A stretch of DNA of 60,449 bases from Caulobacterales bacterium (GTDB lineage Bacteria; Pseudomonadota; Alphaproteobacteria; Caulobacterales; Caulobacteraceae), in assembly GCA_947474395.1 (NCBI GenBank), contig CANJID010000015.1, positions 1-60,449 on the forward strand, given 5' to 3'. The notes under the pieces were generated by a model that saw only the letters and a list, made by a program, of their open reading frames with translations, had not been told where the DNA came from and made no database searches. Every line of letters begins with the position of its first letter. Positions within the stretch are counted from its first letter, which is position 1. The translations under genes and the position numbers were made by a program. Shown here one piece after another: positions 8,015 through 16,700 of this stretch.

Positions 8015-10417
8015 TTGTTCGAGAAATCGTTCCGCGCGCGTGCGCCCCGTTCCGCCTCCTCAGTCATCGCTCCCCCCGCCTTTGGCCACCGCGGCGGAGA
8101 CACCCTGATCTGTTTTTCGCACCTGCGTTGGGACTTCGTGTTCCAGCGTCCGCAGCACCTGATGACCCGCTTCGCGGCCGCGAGGCGCGTGATCTTCTTC
8201 GAAGAGCCCATCCCGGCCGACGCCGGCGCCTCCGTCTCGCTGCAGCAGCGCAGCGATGAGAGCGGCGTGATCGTCGCCACTCCCCGCATCCCCGATGGCC
8301 TGGACCCCCTGGCCGCCGAGGCCGCCGTGCGCGGCCTGCTGGACGGCATGGTCGGCGACCTGAAGATCGAGCGCCCGGTGCTCTGGTACTACACCCCCAT
8401 GATGCTGGGCTTCTCCCGGCACCTCGCGGACAACGCGGCGGCGGTCGTCTACGACTGCATGGACGAGCTCTCCAACTTCAAGTTCGCCCCGCCCCGCCTC
8501 AAGGAGCTGGAGCGCGACCTGGTGGGGCTCGCGGACGTGGTCTTCACCGGCGGCTACAGCCTCTACGAGGCCAAGCGCGGCTGGCACGTGAACATCCACC
8601 CCTTCCCGTCGAGCGTCGACCGCGCCCACTTCGCCCAGGGCCGCACCCTGAAGGGCGAACCTGAGGACCAGGCGGGGCTTTCGCGCCCGCGCCTCGGCTT
8701 CTACGGCGTCATCGACGAGCGCATGGACCTGGAGCTTCTGGAGAAGCTGGCCGACGCTCATCCCGAATGGGCGATCGTCATGGTCGGGCCGGTGGTGAAG
8801 ATCGACCCGGCCGACCTGCCCAAGCGCGCCAACCTCCATTACCTCGGGGCTAAGACCTATGCCGAGCTGCCGGCCTATCTGGCGGGTTGGGACGTGGCCC
8901 TGATGCCCTTCGCCATCAACGAGTCGACCCGCTTCATCAGCCCGACCAAGACGCCGGAATACCTGGCGGGGGGCCGCCCCGTGGTCTCGACCGCCATCGT
9001 CGACGTCAGGCGCCACTACGGCGACCTGGCGGCGGTCAAGGTCGCCGATACCCACGAGGCCTTCATCGAGGCCTGCGAGGAGGCCCTGGCCCTGTCCAAG
9101 ACCCCCTCCGCCTGGATGCCCGAAGTCGACGCGGCTCTGGCCGAGCTTTCCTGGGATTCCACCTACGCCCGCATGGCGAGCCTGGTGGACGAAGCGACGG
9201 TCCGCCGATTTCAAACCGGCCTGAAGGATATCGCGGCCCCGGCCGTTCACGCCGCCGGCCGGCGCAGCCACTACGACGCCCTGATCGTCGGCGCGGGCTT
9301 CGCGGGCGCGGTCCTGGCCGAGCGCATGGCCCGGGAGGGTGGCAAGCGCGTCCTCCTGATCGACCGTCGCCCGCACGTGGGCGGCAACGCCTATGACGTG
9401 CACGACGACGCCGGGGTGCTGATCCACCGTTACGGACCGCACATCTTCCACACCAACTCCGACGAGATCGTCCGCTACCTGTCGCAGTTCACCGCCTGGC
9501 GCACCTACGAGCACCGGGTCTTGGCCAGCGTGGACGGCAAGCTCGTGCCGATCCCGATCAATCGCACCACCATCAACGCCCTCTACGGCCTCAGCCTGAC
9601 GACCGACGAGCAGGCCGAAGCCTTCCTGAAATCCCGCGCCGAACCGGTTGAAAAGATTGAAACCTCGGAGGACGTGGTCGTGGCCGCCGTCGGCCGCGAG
9701 CTCTACGAGAAGTTCTTCCAGGGCTATACCCGCAAGCAGTGGGGCGTGGACCCGTCCGAGCTCGACAAGTCGGTCACCAGCCGGGTCCCGACCCGCACCA
9801 ACACCGACGACCGCTATTTCAACGACACCTTCCAGGCCATGCCCAAGCTCGGCTTCACCCACATGTTCGAGAACATGCTGGACCACGACAACATCACCAT
9901 CGAGACCGGGGTCGAGTACCGGGACGTGATGGAGGACGTGCTGTTCGACCGGCTGGTGTTCACCGGGCCGGTGGACGAGTTCTTCGGCCACCGCCACGGC
10001 GCCCTGCCCTATCGCTCGCTGCAGTTCCGGCACGAGACCCACGACATGGAGCAGTTCCAGTCCGTCGCGGTGGTGAACTATCCGGACCCGGCCGTCCCCT
10101 ACACCCGGATTTCCGAGTACAAGCACCTGACCGGGCAGAAGCACTCCAAGACCAGCATCACCTACGAGATCCCGAGCGCCGAGGGCGATCCCTACTATCC
10201 GATCCCCCGTCCGGAGAATCAGGCGCTTTACAAGAAGTACGAAGCCCTGGCGCTCGCCCGCCCGGACGTGGCCTTCGTCGGGCGGCTGGCGACCTACAAA
10301 TACTACAACATGGATCAGGTCACCGGTCAGGCGCTGGCGACCTGGCGCCGGCTCGCGGAACGGGACGCCCGCCTGCCCAGCGTGCGGGACCTGACCCAGA
10401 CCGTCGCCAATGCCTAG
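8015..10417 (+). CDS. Glycosyltransferase-UDP-galactopyranose mutase fusion (800 aa)
   Basis: A single uninterrupted frame joins two enzymes. Residues 20-400 are a GT-B glycosyltransferase beginning FSHLRWDFVFQRPQHLMTRF and containing FINESTRFISPTKTPEYLAGG-like donor-site residues (NESTRFISPTKTPEYLAGG). Residues 418-800 are UDP-galactopyranose mutase, with the FAD-binding LIVGAGFAGAVLAERMA, HVGGNAYDVHD, YGPHIFHTN and the QWGVDPSELDKSV region. Together they would make UDP-galactofuranose and transfer a sugar, presumably for a surface glycan. The start is taken as TTG 8015, eight bases after AAGGA. The first in-frame ATG lies beyond the conserved RWDFVFQRPQH segment and is too late. Transcribed alone and divergent from the Mla operon. 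Confidence 0.85.
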   Translation: MFEKSFRARAPRSASSVIAPPAFGHRGGDTLICFSHLRWDFVFQRPQHLMTRFAAARRVIFFEEPIPADAGASVSLQQRSDESGVIVATPRIPDGLDPLAAEAAVRGLLDGMVGDLKIERPVLWYYTPMMLGFSRHLADNAAAVVYDCMDELSNFKFAPPRLKELERDLVGLADVVFTGGYSLYEAKRGWHVNIHPFPSSVDRAHFAQGRTLKGEPEDQAGLSRPRLGFYGVIDERMDLELLEKLADAHPEWAIVMVGPVVKIDPADLPKRANLHYLGAKTYAELPAYLAGWDVALMPFAINESTRFISPTKTPEYLAGGRPVVSTAIVDVRRHYGDLAAVKVADTHEAFIEACEEALALSKTPSAWMPEVDAALAELSWDSTYARMASLVDEATVRRFQTGLKDIAAPAVHAAGRRSHYDALIVGAGFAGAVLAERMAREGGKRVLLIDRRPHVGGNAYDVHDDAGVLIHRYGPHIFHTNSDEIVRYLSQFTAWRTYEHRVLASVDGKLVPIPINRTTINALYGLSLTTDEQAEAFLKSRAEPVEKIETSEDVVVAAVGRELYEKFFQGYTRKQWGVDPSELDKSVTSRVPTRTNTDDRYFNDTFQAMPKLGFTHMFENMLDHDNITIETGVEYRDVMEDVLFDRLVFTGPVDEFFGHRHGALPYRSLQFRHETHDMEQFQSVAVVNYPDPAVPYTRISEYKHLTGQKHSKTSITYEIPSAEGDPYYPIPRPENQALYKKYEALALARPDVAFVGRLATYKYYNMDQVTGQALATWRRLAERDARLPSVRDLTQTVANA

Positions 10418-10481
10418 GGATCGGCGGCCGGGTCCCGCGCCCGGCCGAACCTCTCGCCTACTTTAGTTTTTCTGCATGGAT

Positions 10482-10509
10482 TCGGACCTGGCCCTGTGGT
10501 CAGGTCCGA
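10482..10509 (+). terminator. Hairpin after the glycosyltransferase fusion
   Basis: A perfect 9-bp stem (TCGGACCTG / CAGGTCCGA, 10-base loop) is followed by GTTGTATA. It sits about 65 bases after the stop codon and may end the transcript. The U-run is poor, so this is tentative. Confidence 0.45.
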
Positions 10510-10559
10510 GTTGTATAGGGCCCAATCGACGTGCGTAGCCCAGCAGAAAAGCTTAACCC

Positions 10560-10769
10560 ATGCTGATGTCCAAGCCCGAGTTTCCGGCCGCCGCCCACAC
10601 CCCCTCGACCCTGCTGCTGTGCGTCGCGATTTCCTGCCCCTCCTGCGGCGAGGAGGCGGTGATCATCCGCAGCCGCCATGGCGCGGACACGATCGCCTGC
10701 GCTGAGTGCGCCTCGGTCGGGGTGCGCGCGGCGCCCTATCGGCCATGGGCGATCACTCTCGGGGCGTGA
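10560..10769 (+). CDS. Small zinc-ribbon hypothetical protein (69 aa)
   Basis: This short frame carries two Cys pairs, CPSC (about residues 26-29) and CAEC (about 47-50), separated by 17 residues, as in a zinc ribbon. The remainder is unremarkable. A second ATG three codons in is an equally good start. No family is recognised. Evidence for coding is the Cys pattern and high G/C at third positions. Confidence 0.5.
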   Translation: MLMSKPEFPAAAHTPSTLLLCVAISCPSCGEEAVIIRSRHGADTIACAECASVGVRAAPYRPWAITLGA

Positions 10770-10807
10770 TAGTCTGAGGGCGGTCGGAAGACGCAGGAGC
10801 CCTCAAG

Positions 10808-11167
10808 ATGAAGCTCGCGTACGCCATTGTTCTCGCCCTCGCCCTGGCCGCTCCCGGCGGCGCGGCGCTGGCCCACCACGGTTGGTCCACCTACGAGCCC
10901 AGTAAGACCACGACCCTCGAAGCGCAGGTCCAGGCGGTCCGCTACGCCAATCCGCACGTCGAGGTCGATGTCACGGTGAACGGCCAGAAGTGGCTGCTGA
11001 CCCTGGCGCCCGTGTCTCGAATGCAGACCCGGGGCGTGACCGAACAGATGCTGAAGGTCGGGCAGACCATCAAGATCGAGGGCAAGCGCAGCCTCGATCC
11101 CAAGCGCTTCGAGGTGAAGGTCGAGGCGATCACCGTCGGCGGCAAGACCACCGGGCTTCGGGCCTAA
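10808..11167 (+). CDS. Exported DUF6152-family protein (119 aa)
   Basis: A signal peptide (MKLAYAIVLALALAAPGGAALA) is followed directly by HHGWSTYEP at the new N-terminus and a small beta fold (TLEAQVQAVRYANPHVEVDV). The His-His start and the Y-x-NPH segment are typical of DUF6152 and could bind a metal once exported. AGGAGCCCTCAAG upstream supports the ATG. The next gene, a small membrane protein, starts seven bases after the stop. A second member of the family lies at 40075-40488. Function is unknown. Confidence 0.8.
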   Translation: MKLAYAIVLALALAAPGGAALAHHGWSTYEPSKTTTLEAQVQAVRYANPHVEVDVTVNGQKWLLTLAPVSRMQTRGVTEQMLKVGQTIKIEGKRSLDPKRFEVKVEAITVGGKTTGLRA

Positions 11168-11173
11168 CCAGGC

Positions 11174-11656
11174 TTGGAAGAGGTCTGGGGTTCGATCGTC
11201 GAGGCGGCGCGCGGGCTGGAAGGCTCGCCGCTGGGCGCCTTCATGCGCCGCTCTCCCATGGCCTATCCGGCGGCGAACCTGGTCCACCTCGCCGGGCTGG
11301 TGATGCTGTTGGGCGGGATCGGGGCCCTCGACCTGCGGGTGCTCGGCCTCGGCCGGGCCGTCCCTCTCTCGGCCCTTTCACGCTACCTGACGCCCTTCGG
11401 CCTGATAGGAATCGCGTTCAGCCTGATCAGCGGCGGCTTCATGTTCGCCGCCGACGCCGGCGCCCTGATCAATTCGCGGATGTTCCAGGCGAAGATGGCG
11501 ATCCTGGTGGTCGGCCTGCTCAACGCCGTCGCCTTCCGCGGCCTGTTCGGCGACCCCGGTGGAGAGCCCTCCTTCGGCGCGCGGGCGATGGCCGGCGTGT
11601 CGCTGCTGAGCTGGATCGCCGTCGCGGCCCTCGGGCGCCTGCTCGGCTATCTCTAG
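11174..11656 (+). CDS. Small integral membrane protein, DUF6644-like (160 aa)
   Basis: About four transmembrane helices are visible (NLVHLAGLVMLLGGIGALDL, PFGLIGIAFSLISGGFMF, AKMAILVVGLLNAVAF and a C-terminal helix). The pattern resembles DUF6644-type proteins, which are often found beside DUF6152 genes. The start is a TTG seven bases after the DUF6152 stop, so the pair is probably co-translated. The next ATG, 69 bases in, would remove the first conserved amphipathic segment. The gene ends exactly where the convergent gene ends, with adjacent stop codons. The role is unknown. Confidence 0.7.
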   Translation: MEEVWGSIVEAARGLEGSPLGAFMRRSPMAYPAANLVHLAGLVMLLGGIGALDLRVLGLGRAVPLSALSRYLTPFGLIGIAFSLISGGFMFAADAGALINSRMFQAKMAILVVGLLNAVAFRGLFGDPGGEPSFGARAMAGVSLLSWIAVAALGRLLGYL

Positions 11657-12439
11657 CTAGTTCCCCATCTTGTAGCTGCGGTTGGCCGGGCGGGTGTAGC
11701 GGACGTCGCCGCTGCCGCGCACCTCCTTCTCAACCGTGCCGGAGACCAGCCCAACGGTGACCAGCCCTGCTCCGTTCACCGCCCCGTTGAGCTGGCCGAT
11801 GGTTCCCTTGTGGTCGATGCGGCCCTTGCCCTTCACCAAAAGGTCCGCGTGGGCGGTGAAGCCCCCGGCGACGATCACTGTCCCGGCCCCGTTGACCTGA
11901 ACCGCAAGGCCGGCCGTGACCTGCCGGGCCCGGACCGTCCCGGCGCCGTCGTGGACGAGGCTGAGATTGGGCGTGTCGCCCAGGGCCCAGTCGCCGCAGC
12001 CCTTGTCGTTCAGGCTGACGTAGTCCGCCGCGCCGACCTGGCCGAGGACCGCGCCTACGCTTTCGATCTTCACGGTCATGGGCGCGCGCACCGTGACCAC
12101 GGGAAGCTGGTCGGCCCGCCAGCGCCCGCCGCCGGCGACCACCATCGTCCCTTCGCAGTCGGCCGCGGCGGGGCGCCCCTTCATCCGATCGACGAGCCCC
12201 GGCGTCAGTCCGCCGTCGATGATGGTCACCGCGCCCTGCCGGCTAACCTTGACGGCCGGCAGCCGGGCCGCGCCCGCGCGCACGCTCACCGCCAAGTCGG
12301 CCCGCGCCTCCGGGATCACCACCACCCGGACGGCGGCGTTCTCGATCTTCAAGGTAGGCCACTGGCTCTGGGCCTGGGCCGGAGCCGCCAGGACAGCCAG
12401 CAGGGGAAGCGCGAGCAGGCAGGTGCGGGGATAAGGCAC
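11657..12439 (-). CDS. Exported protein with GIN-type (DUF2807-like) beta-helix domain
   Basis: This 260-residue secreted protein has a signal peptide ending in APAQAQ and repetitive beta strands such as VQVNGAGTVIVAGGFTAHADLLVKG and INGAVNGAGLVTVG-like turns. These are typical of the head GIN (autotransporter-adhesin-like) domain. GTG 12439 is preferred because GAGG lies six bases upstream and it gives a clean signal peptide. An ATG 30 bases earlier has no ribosome site at proper spacing. Such proteins are probably periplasmic or surface exposed, and no specific role is known. Confidence 0.72.
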   Translation of the reverse strand: MPYPRTCLLALPLLAVLAAPAQAQSQWPTLKIENAAVRVVVIPEARADLAVSVRAGAARLPAVKVSRQGAVTIIDGGLTPGLVDRMKGRPAAADCEGTMVVAGGGRWRADQLPVVTVRAPMTVKIESVGAVLGQVGAADYVSLNDKGCGDWALGDTPNLSLVHDGAGTVRARQVTAGLAVQVNGAGTVIVAGGFTAHADLLVKGKGRIDHKGTIGQLNGAVNGAGLVTVGLVSGTVEKEVRGSGDVRYTRPANRSYKMGN

Positions 12440-12508
12440 GGCGAACCTCGTCGAATGCGGCGCCGCCATCCTATCGCGGACCGCGCCGCCCTGGCGAGCG
12501 GGCGCCCT

Positions 12509-13243
12509 TCAGATCAGGGTGCGCGGGACATTGTCGGCCGGCGATCCGGTGTAGTCGCAGAAGGCGGCCATCTTGGCCCCGTCGTCGATCTGGAGCTGCC
12601 CGGCGGTGAGGATGGCCCAGCCGCGGTCGCGCAGCTCGGCGAGGCTGCGGGCGAGCTGGGCGCGGGACAGGCCGAGGGCGTCGGCCATCTGGTCGTAGGT
12701 CAGGGGAAACTCGCAAGCCTGCTCGGTCCCCATCTGGCGGGCCCGCAGCCGGTCGCGGGTCTCCAGCATCAGATAGGCCAGCCTCTGGGTCGGACGCTGG
12801 CGGCCCAGGAGCAGCAGGCGCGAGTCCGCCCGGTCCTTGTCCAGCAGCAGGGTGGAGACGAGGGCGACGGTGAGGGCGGGCCGCCGCTCGAACAAGGTCT
12901 CGAAGGCCTGGCCGGCCAGGACGCACAGGCTGACCTGGGTGATGGTGCAGACCGAGTGGCGCATGCGGCCGGTGAACACCGACTGCAGGCCGATCATGTC
13001 CCCCGGCAGGAGGAAGTCGAGAATCTGCCGCCCGCCCCCGGCCAGGGTCTTGTAGCGAAAGGCCCAGCCCTCATAGAGGGTGTAGAGCGCCGGCGCCGTC
13101 TGCCCCGCCTCGACGATGTGATGGCGCGGCGCCACCGTCCGGTGCTCGGACTTCTGGCGCACCACATGGGGCAGATCCTCATCCGACAGGGGCCGGAACA
13201 GGTCCTTCCGACGCAAGGCGCACTCACTGCAGGCGATCGACAC
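12509..13243 (-). CDS. Crp/Fnr-family transcriptional regulator
   Basis: This 244-residue regulator has an N-terminal cyclic-nucleotide-binding-type beta roll (HHIVEAGQTAPALYTLYEGWAF; LLPGDMIGLQSVF). A long linking helix and a C-terminal winged helix follow, with a recognition helix in LTYDQMADALGLSRAQLARSL. The N-terminal CSEC may be a metal or redox pair, but the full four-Cys FNR cluster is not present. The start is GTG 13243 with GGAG upstream, 11 bases after the response-regulator stop, so the two are likely one transcript. The ligand is unknown. Confidence 0.9.
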   Translation of the reverse strand: MSIACSECALRRKDLFRPLSDEDLPHVVRQKSEHRTVAPRHHIVEAGQTAPALYTLYEGWAFRYKTLAGGGRQILDFLLPGDMIGLQSVFTGRMRHSVCTITQVSLCVLAGQAFETLFERRPALTVALVSTLLLDKDRADSRLLLLGRQRPTQRLAYLMLETRDRLRARQMGTEQACEFPLTYDQMADALGLSRAQLARSLAELRDRGWAILTAGQLQIDDGAKMAAFCDYTGSPADNVPRTLI

Positions 13244-13254
13244 TGCTCCGCCGC

Positions 13255-13689
13255 CTATTCCTGAAGCTCGTCGTCGGATGCCGAGGGTCCGCGCCCGTAG
13301 GGGTCGTCCGCCCCGTCCCGCAGCTCGGCGAGGATCGTGTCCACCAGGGCGGCGGCGGTGTAGGGCTTGGGCAGGAAGGTCACATCGCGGATCTGACTGG
13401 CGCCGCTGACCTCGTAGCCGCTGTAGCCGGAGGTGATGACCACCTTCAGCCCGGGGCGGGCGATGACGGCGGCGGCGGCGAGCTCCACCCCGTCCTGGCC
13501 GCCCGGCATGCGCACGTCGGTGAAGAGGATGTCGACCCGCGGGGCGAGGGCGAGGATGGCCATGGCCTCGCCGGCGCTCCCCGCCTCCAGCACATCGATG
13601 TCGGCGTCGGCCAGGACCCCCGCCGCCGTCATCCGGACCAGCGGATCGTCATCGACCACCAGGGCGACATAACCCCCGCGGGAGGTCAT
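13255..13689 (-). CDS. Single-domain response regulator
   Basis: This 144-residue receiver domain has no output domain. The acidic cluster is DDD (residues 13-15), the phospho-acceptor is Asp58 in ILFTDVRMPG, the switch Thr/Ser is in VVITSGYS and the invariant Lys is Lys108 in FLPKPY. Such receivers are common in Caulobacterales beside hybrid or HWE kinases. The closest regulator here is the downstream Crp/Fnr gene. A tail rich in Asp and Glu follows the domain. The partner kinase is not in the window. Confidence 0.9.
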   Translation of the reverse strand: MTSRGGYVALVVDDDPLVRMTAAGVLADADIDVLEAGSAGEAMAILALAPRVDILFTDVRMPGGQDGVELAAAAVIARPGLKVVITSGYSGYEVSGASQIRDVTFLPKPYTAAALVDTILAELRDGADDPYGRGPSASDDELQE

Positions 13690-14002
13690 GGCGCGCCCGC
13701 GCCCTTCGGCCGGTTACGTCCGGCGCCGCGCCTTGGAATTTCCGGAGAGGAGCAGTCAATCATCGACCCATCCCGCCGCCGACTCTCTTGTTCTCGCGGC
13801 CGGCGCCTTGATAACCGTGAGGAATTTCCCGAGTAACCGTCCAAGATGAGACTCGTCTGCAAGGAGACGGTTCCGTCAAGCTTAGCCATTCGGCCGGGCG
13901 GGTTCCTGCCAAGCTTGAAGCGGGCGCCGGCGAAACTTGGCGATGCTCGCAATAGGTGCGCGTGAAGACGCCGCGCCAGCGGAGCTGGCCCGGTCGGGAG
14001 CG
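13690..14002. other. Non-coding stretch upstream of the response regulator
   Basis: The 313 bases between the response regulator start and the end of ppdK hold no convincing gene. An 88-codon frame is possible but has no ribosome site or family features. The sequence has lower GC than its neighbours and contains GGAATTTCC at two places (about 13736 and 13821), which may reflect a promoter or binding site. No confident promoter could be assigned. Confidence 0.5.
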
Positions 14003-16687
14003 CTACTTCGCCTTGCCGGCCAATGCCGCTTGCGCAGCCGCCAAGCGGGCGATGGGGACGCGGTAGGGCGAGCAGCTGACGTAGTCGAGGCCTACCCGCT
14101 CGCAGAAGGCGATGGAGGCGGGATCCCCCCCGTGCTCGCCGCAGACGCCGAGCTTCACATCAGGGCGCACCGACCGCCCGCGCTCGGTGGCGATACGGAT
14201 CAGGTCCCCAACCCCCTCCTGGTCGAGGGTGACGAAGGGGTCCTTCTCGAACACGCCCTTGCGGATATAGACGTCGAGGAAGCGCCCCGAGTCGTCGCGG
14301 CTGATGCCGAAGGTGGTCTGGGTCAGGTCGTTGGTGCCGAAGGAGAAGAACTCGGCGTGCTGGGCGAGGTCGTCCGCGCGCAGGGCCGCCCGGGGCAGCT
14401 CGATCATGGTGCCGACCTTGTAGGCGATGCGCACGCCCTTCTCCGCCATGACCTGTTCGGCGACGCGGTCGGTCAGCTCGCGGAGGATCTTCATCTCCTC
14501 CTTCTTGGCGACCAGGGGGTGCATCACCTCCGGCTCCGGGGCGTCGCCCTTGGCGGCGATATCGCAGGCGGCCTCGAAGATGGCGCGCACCTGCATCTCG
14601 TAGATCTCGGGGAAGGCCACCCCCAGGCGGCAGCCGCGCCAGCCCAGCATGGGGTTGGTCTCGGCCAGCTCCGCCGCGCGGCGCTTCAGCTTGGCGATGT
14701 CCAGCCCTGACGCCTTGGCCAGGATCGCCATCTCCTCCTCGGTGTGGGGCAGGAACTCGTGCAGCGGCGGGTCGAGGAGGCGGATGGTGACCGGCAGGCC
14801 GGCCATGATGGTGAAGAGGGCGACGAAGTCCCCCCGCTGCATGGGCAGGATCTTGGCCAGCGCCGTGCGACGGCCGGCCTCATCGTCGGCCAGGATCATC
14901 TCGCGCACGGCGGCGATGCGGTCGGCCTCGAAGAACATGTGCTCGGTGCGGCAAAGGCCGATGCCCTCCGCGCCGAACTGGCGGGCGGTGCGGGCGTCCA
15001 GCGGGGTCTCGGCGTTGGCGCGGACCTTCAGCCGCCGGGCCCGGTCGGCCCAGCCCATCAGCATCGCGAAGTCGCCGGAAAGCTCCGGCTCCACCATGGC
15101 CACGGCCCCGGCCAGGACCTCGCCCTTGGAGCCGTCGATGGTGACCACGTCGCCGGTCCTGAAGGTGCGGCCCCGCGCGGACAGGGTCCCCTTGGCCGCG
15201 TCGATGTGGATTTCGCCCGCGCCGGAGACGCAAGGTCGGCCCATGCCGCGGGCGACCACCGCCGCGTGGCTGGTCATGCCCCCCCGGCAGGTGATGACGC
15301 CCCGGGCGGCGTGCATGCCGTGGATGTCTTCCGGAGAAGTCTCCTCGCGGACCAGGATCACGGAGTCGCCGAGCGTGCCCATGCGCTCGGCCTCGTCGGC
15401 GTCGAACACGATCTTGCCCACCGCCGCGCCGGGCGACGCGGGCAGGCCTTGCGCGATCACGTCGCGAACGGCGGCGGGGTCGATGGCGGGGTGCAGAAGC
15501 TGGTCGAGGGAAGAGGGCTCGACGCGCAGGATCGCCTCCTCCTCGCTGATCACACCCTCGGAGACAAGGTCACAGGCGACCTTCAGCGCCGCCTTGGCGG
15601 TGCGCTTGCCGTTGCGGGTCTGCAAGAGGTAGAGCCGGCCCTGCTCCACCGTGAACTCGATGTCCTGCATGTCGCGGTAGTGGCGCTCCAGCCGCTCCAC
15701 GGCGGCGCGGAACTCGGCGAACACCACCGGCATGGCCTCTTCCATGGAGGGGGCCGTCTCGCCCATCTCCTCGCGGGTTTCGCGGGTCAGGGCCTGGGGG
15801 GTGCGGATGCCGGCGACGACGTCTTCCCCTTGCGCGTTGATCAGGAACTCGCCGTAGAGACGGGCCTCGCCGGTGGACGGGTTGCGGGTGAAGGCGACCC
15901 CCGTGGCGGAGGTCTCGCCCATGTTGCCGAACACCATGGACTGGATGTTGACGGCCGTGCCCCAGCTCTCGGGGATGTCGTGCATGCGCCGGTAGAACTT
16001 GGCGCGGTCGTTCATCCAGCTCGCGAAGACGGCGCCCACCGCGCCCCAGAGCTGGGCCTTGGGGTCCTGCGGGAAGGGCGCGCCCAGCTCGCGGGCGACG
16101 ACGGCCTTGTAGTCGGCCACCACCGCCTCCCAGTCGGCCGCCTCCAGGGCGGTGTCGACGGTGACGTAGAGCCGGTCCTTGTGGTCGTCGAGGATCTCCT
16201 CGAACAGGTTGTGCTCCAGCCCTAGCACCACGTTGGAGAACATCTGGATGAAGCGGCGATAGCTGTCGAAGGCGAAGCGCCGGTCGCCGGACAGGGCCGC
16301 CAAGCCCTCCACGGTCTCGTCGTTGAGGCCGAGGTTCAGGACCGTGTCCATCATCCCCGGCATGGAGGCGCGGGCGCCCGAGCGGACGGAAACCAGCAGG
16401 GGATTGGAAGGATCGCCGAACTTCTTGCCGGTCAGGGTTTCCACCACCGCCAGCCCGTCGGCGACCTGGGCTTCCAGCTCGGCCGGATAGGCCTGGCCGT
16501 TCGCGTAGTAGTGGACGCAGGCCTCGGTGGTGACGGTGAAGCCGGGCGGCACCGCCAGCCCCAGGGCGGACATCTCCGCGAGGTTGGCGCCCTTGCCCCC
16601 GAGGAGGTTCTTCATCGCGGCGTCGCCTTCGGCCGCGCCGCCGCCGAAGCCGTAAACCCATTTCGTCATGGCGGGGGCGTCGGACAT
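14003..16687 (-). CDS. ppdK: Pyruvate, phosphate dikinase
   Basis: This 894-residue enzyme interconverts pyruvate, ATP and phosphate with phosphoenolpyruvate, AMP and pyrophosphate. The nucleotide domain opens GGKGANLAEMSALGLAVPPGFT. The swivelling phospho-His domain has CRGGMTSHAAVVARGMGRPCV. The C-terminal TIM barrel has LCRTEHMFFE and VGTMIELPRAAL, and ends FCERVGLDYVSCSPYRVPIARL. Length is normal for bacterial PPDK. A second ATG six codons in (MTKWVYGF) is where most relatives start, and either is possible. The gene follows glyS with a 13-base gap, so the glyQ-glyS-ppdK order may be one transcript. Confidence 0.96.
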   Translation of the reverse strand: MSDAPAMTKWVYGFGGGAAEGDAAMKNLLGGKGANLAEMSALGLAVPPGFTVTTEACVHYYANGQAYPAELEAQVADGLAVVETLTGKKFGDPSNPLLVSVRSGARASMPGMMDTVLNLGLNDETVEGLAALSGDRRFAFDSYRRFIQMFSNVVLGLEHNLFEEILDDHKDRLYVTVDTALEAADWEAVVADYKAVVARELGAPFPQDPKAQLWGAVGAVFASWMNDRAKFYRRMHDIPESWGTAVNIQSMVFGNMGETSATGVAFTRNPSTGEARLYGEFLINAQGEDVVAGIRTPQALTRETREEMGETAPSMEEAMPVVFAEFRAAVERLERHYRDMQDIEFTVEQGRLYLLQTRNGKRTAKAALKVACDLVSEGVISEEEAILRVEPSSLDQLLHPAIDPAAVRDVIAQGLPASPGAAVGKIVFDADEAERMGTLGDSVILVREETSPEDIHGMHAARGVITCRGGMTSHAAVVARGMGRPCVSGAGEIHIDAAKGTLSARGRTFRTGDVVTIDGSKGEVLAGAVAMVEPELSGDFAMLMGWADRARRLKVRANAETPLDARTARQFGAEGIGLCRTEHMFFEADRIAAVREMILADDEAGRRTALAKILPMQRGDFVALFTIMAGLPVTIRLLDPPLHEFLPHTEEEMAILAKASGLDIAKLKRRAAELAETNPMLGWRGCRLGVAFPEIYEMQVRAIFEAACDIAAKGDAPEPEVMHPLVAKKEEMKILRELTDRVAEQVMAEKGVRIAYKVGTMIELPRAALRADDLAQHAEFFSFGTNDLTQTTFGISRDDSGRFLDVYIRKGVFEKDPFVTLDQEGVGDLIRIATERGRSVRPDVKLGVCGEHGGDPASIAFCERVGLDYVSCSPYRVPIARLAAAQAALAGKAK

Positions 16688-16700
16688 CCGACGCGGCTCG

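Noticed and set aside
8060-10144. A 694-codon open frame antisense to the glycosyltransferase-mutase fusion
   Set aside because: It is a GC-skew shadow with low-complexity Val/Gly/Asp/Leu content and no family features; the plus-strand frame has clear enzyme motifs.
13686-13952. 88-codon minus-strand frame upstream of the response regulator
   Set aside because: No ribosome site, Arg/Ser-rich random-looking content and lower GC3; more likely a promoter region.
14744-16225. Long plus-strand frame opposite ppdK
   Set aside because: Low-complexity shadow of a well-conserved enzyme gene.
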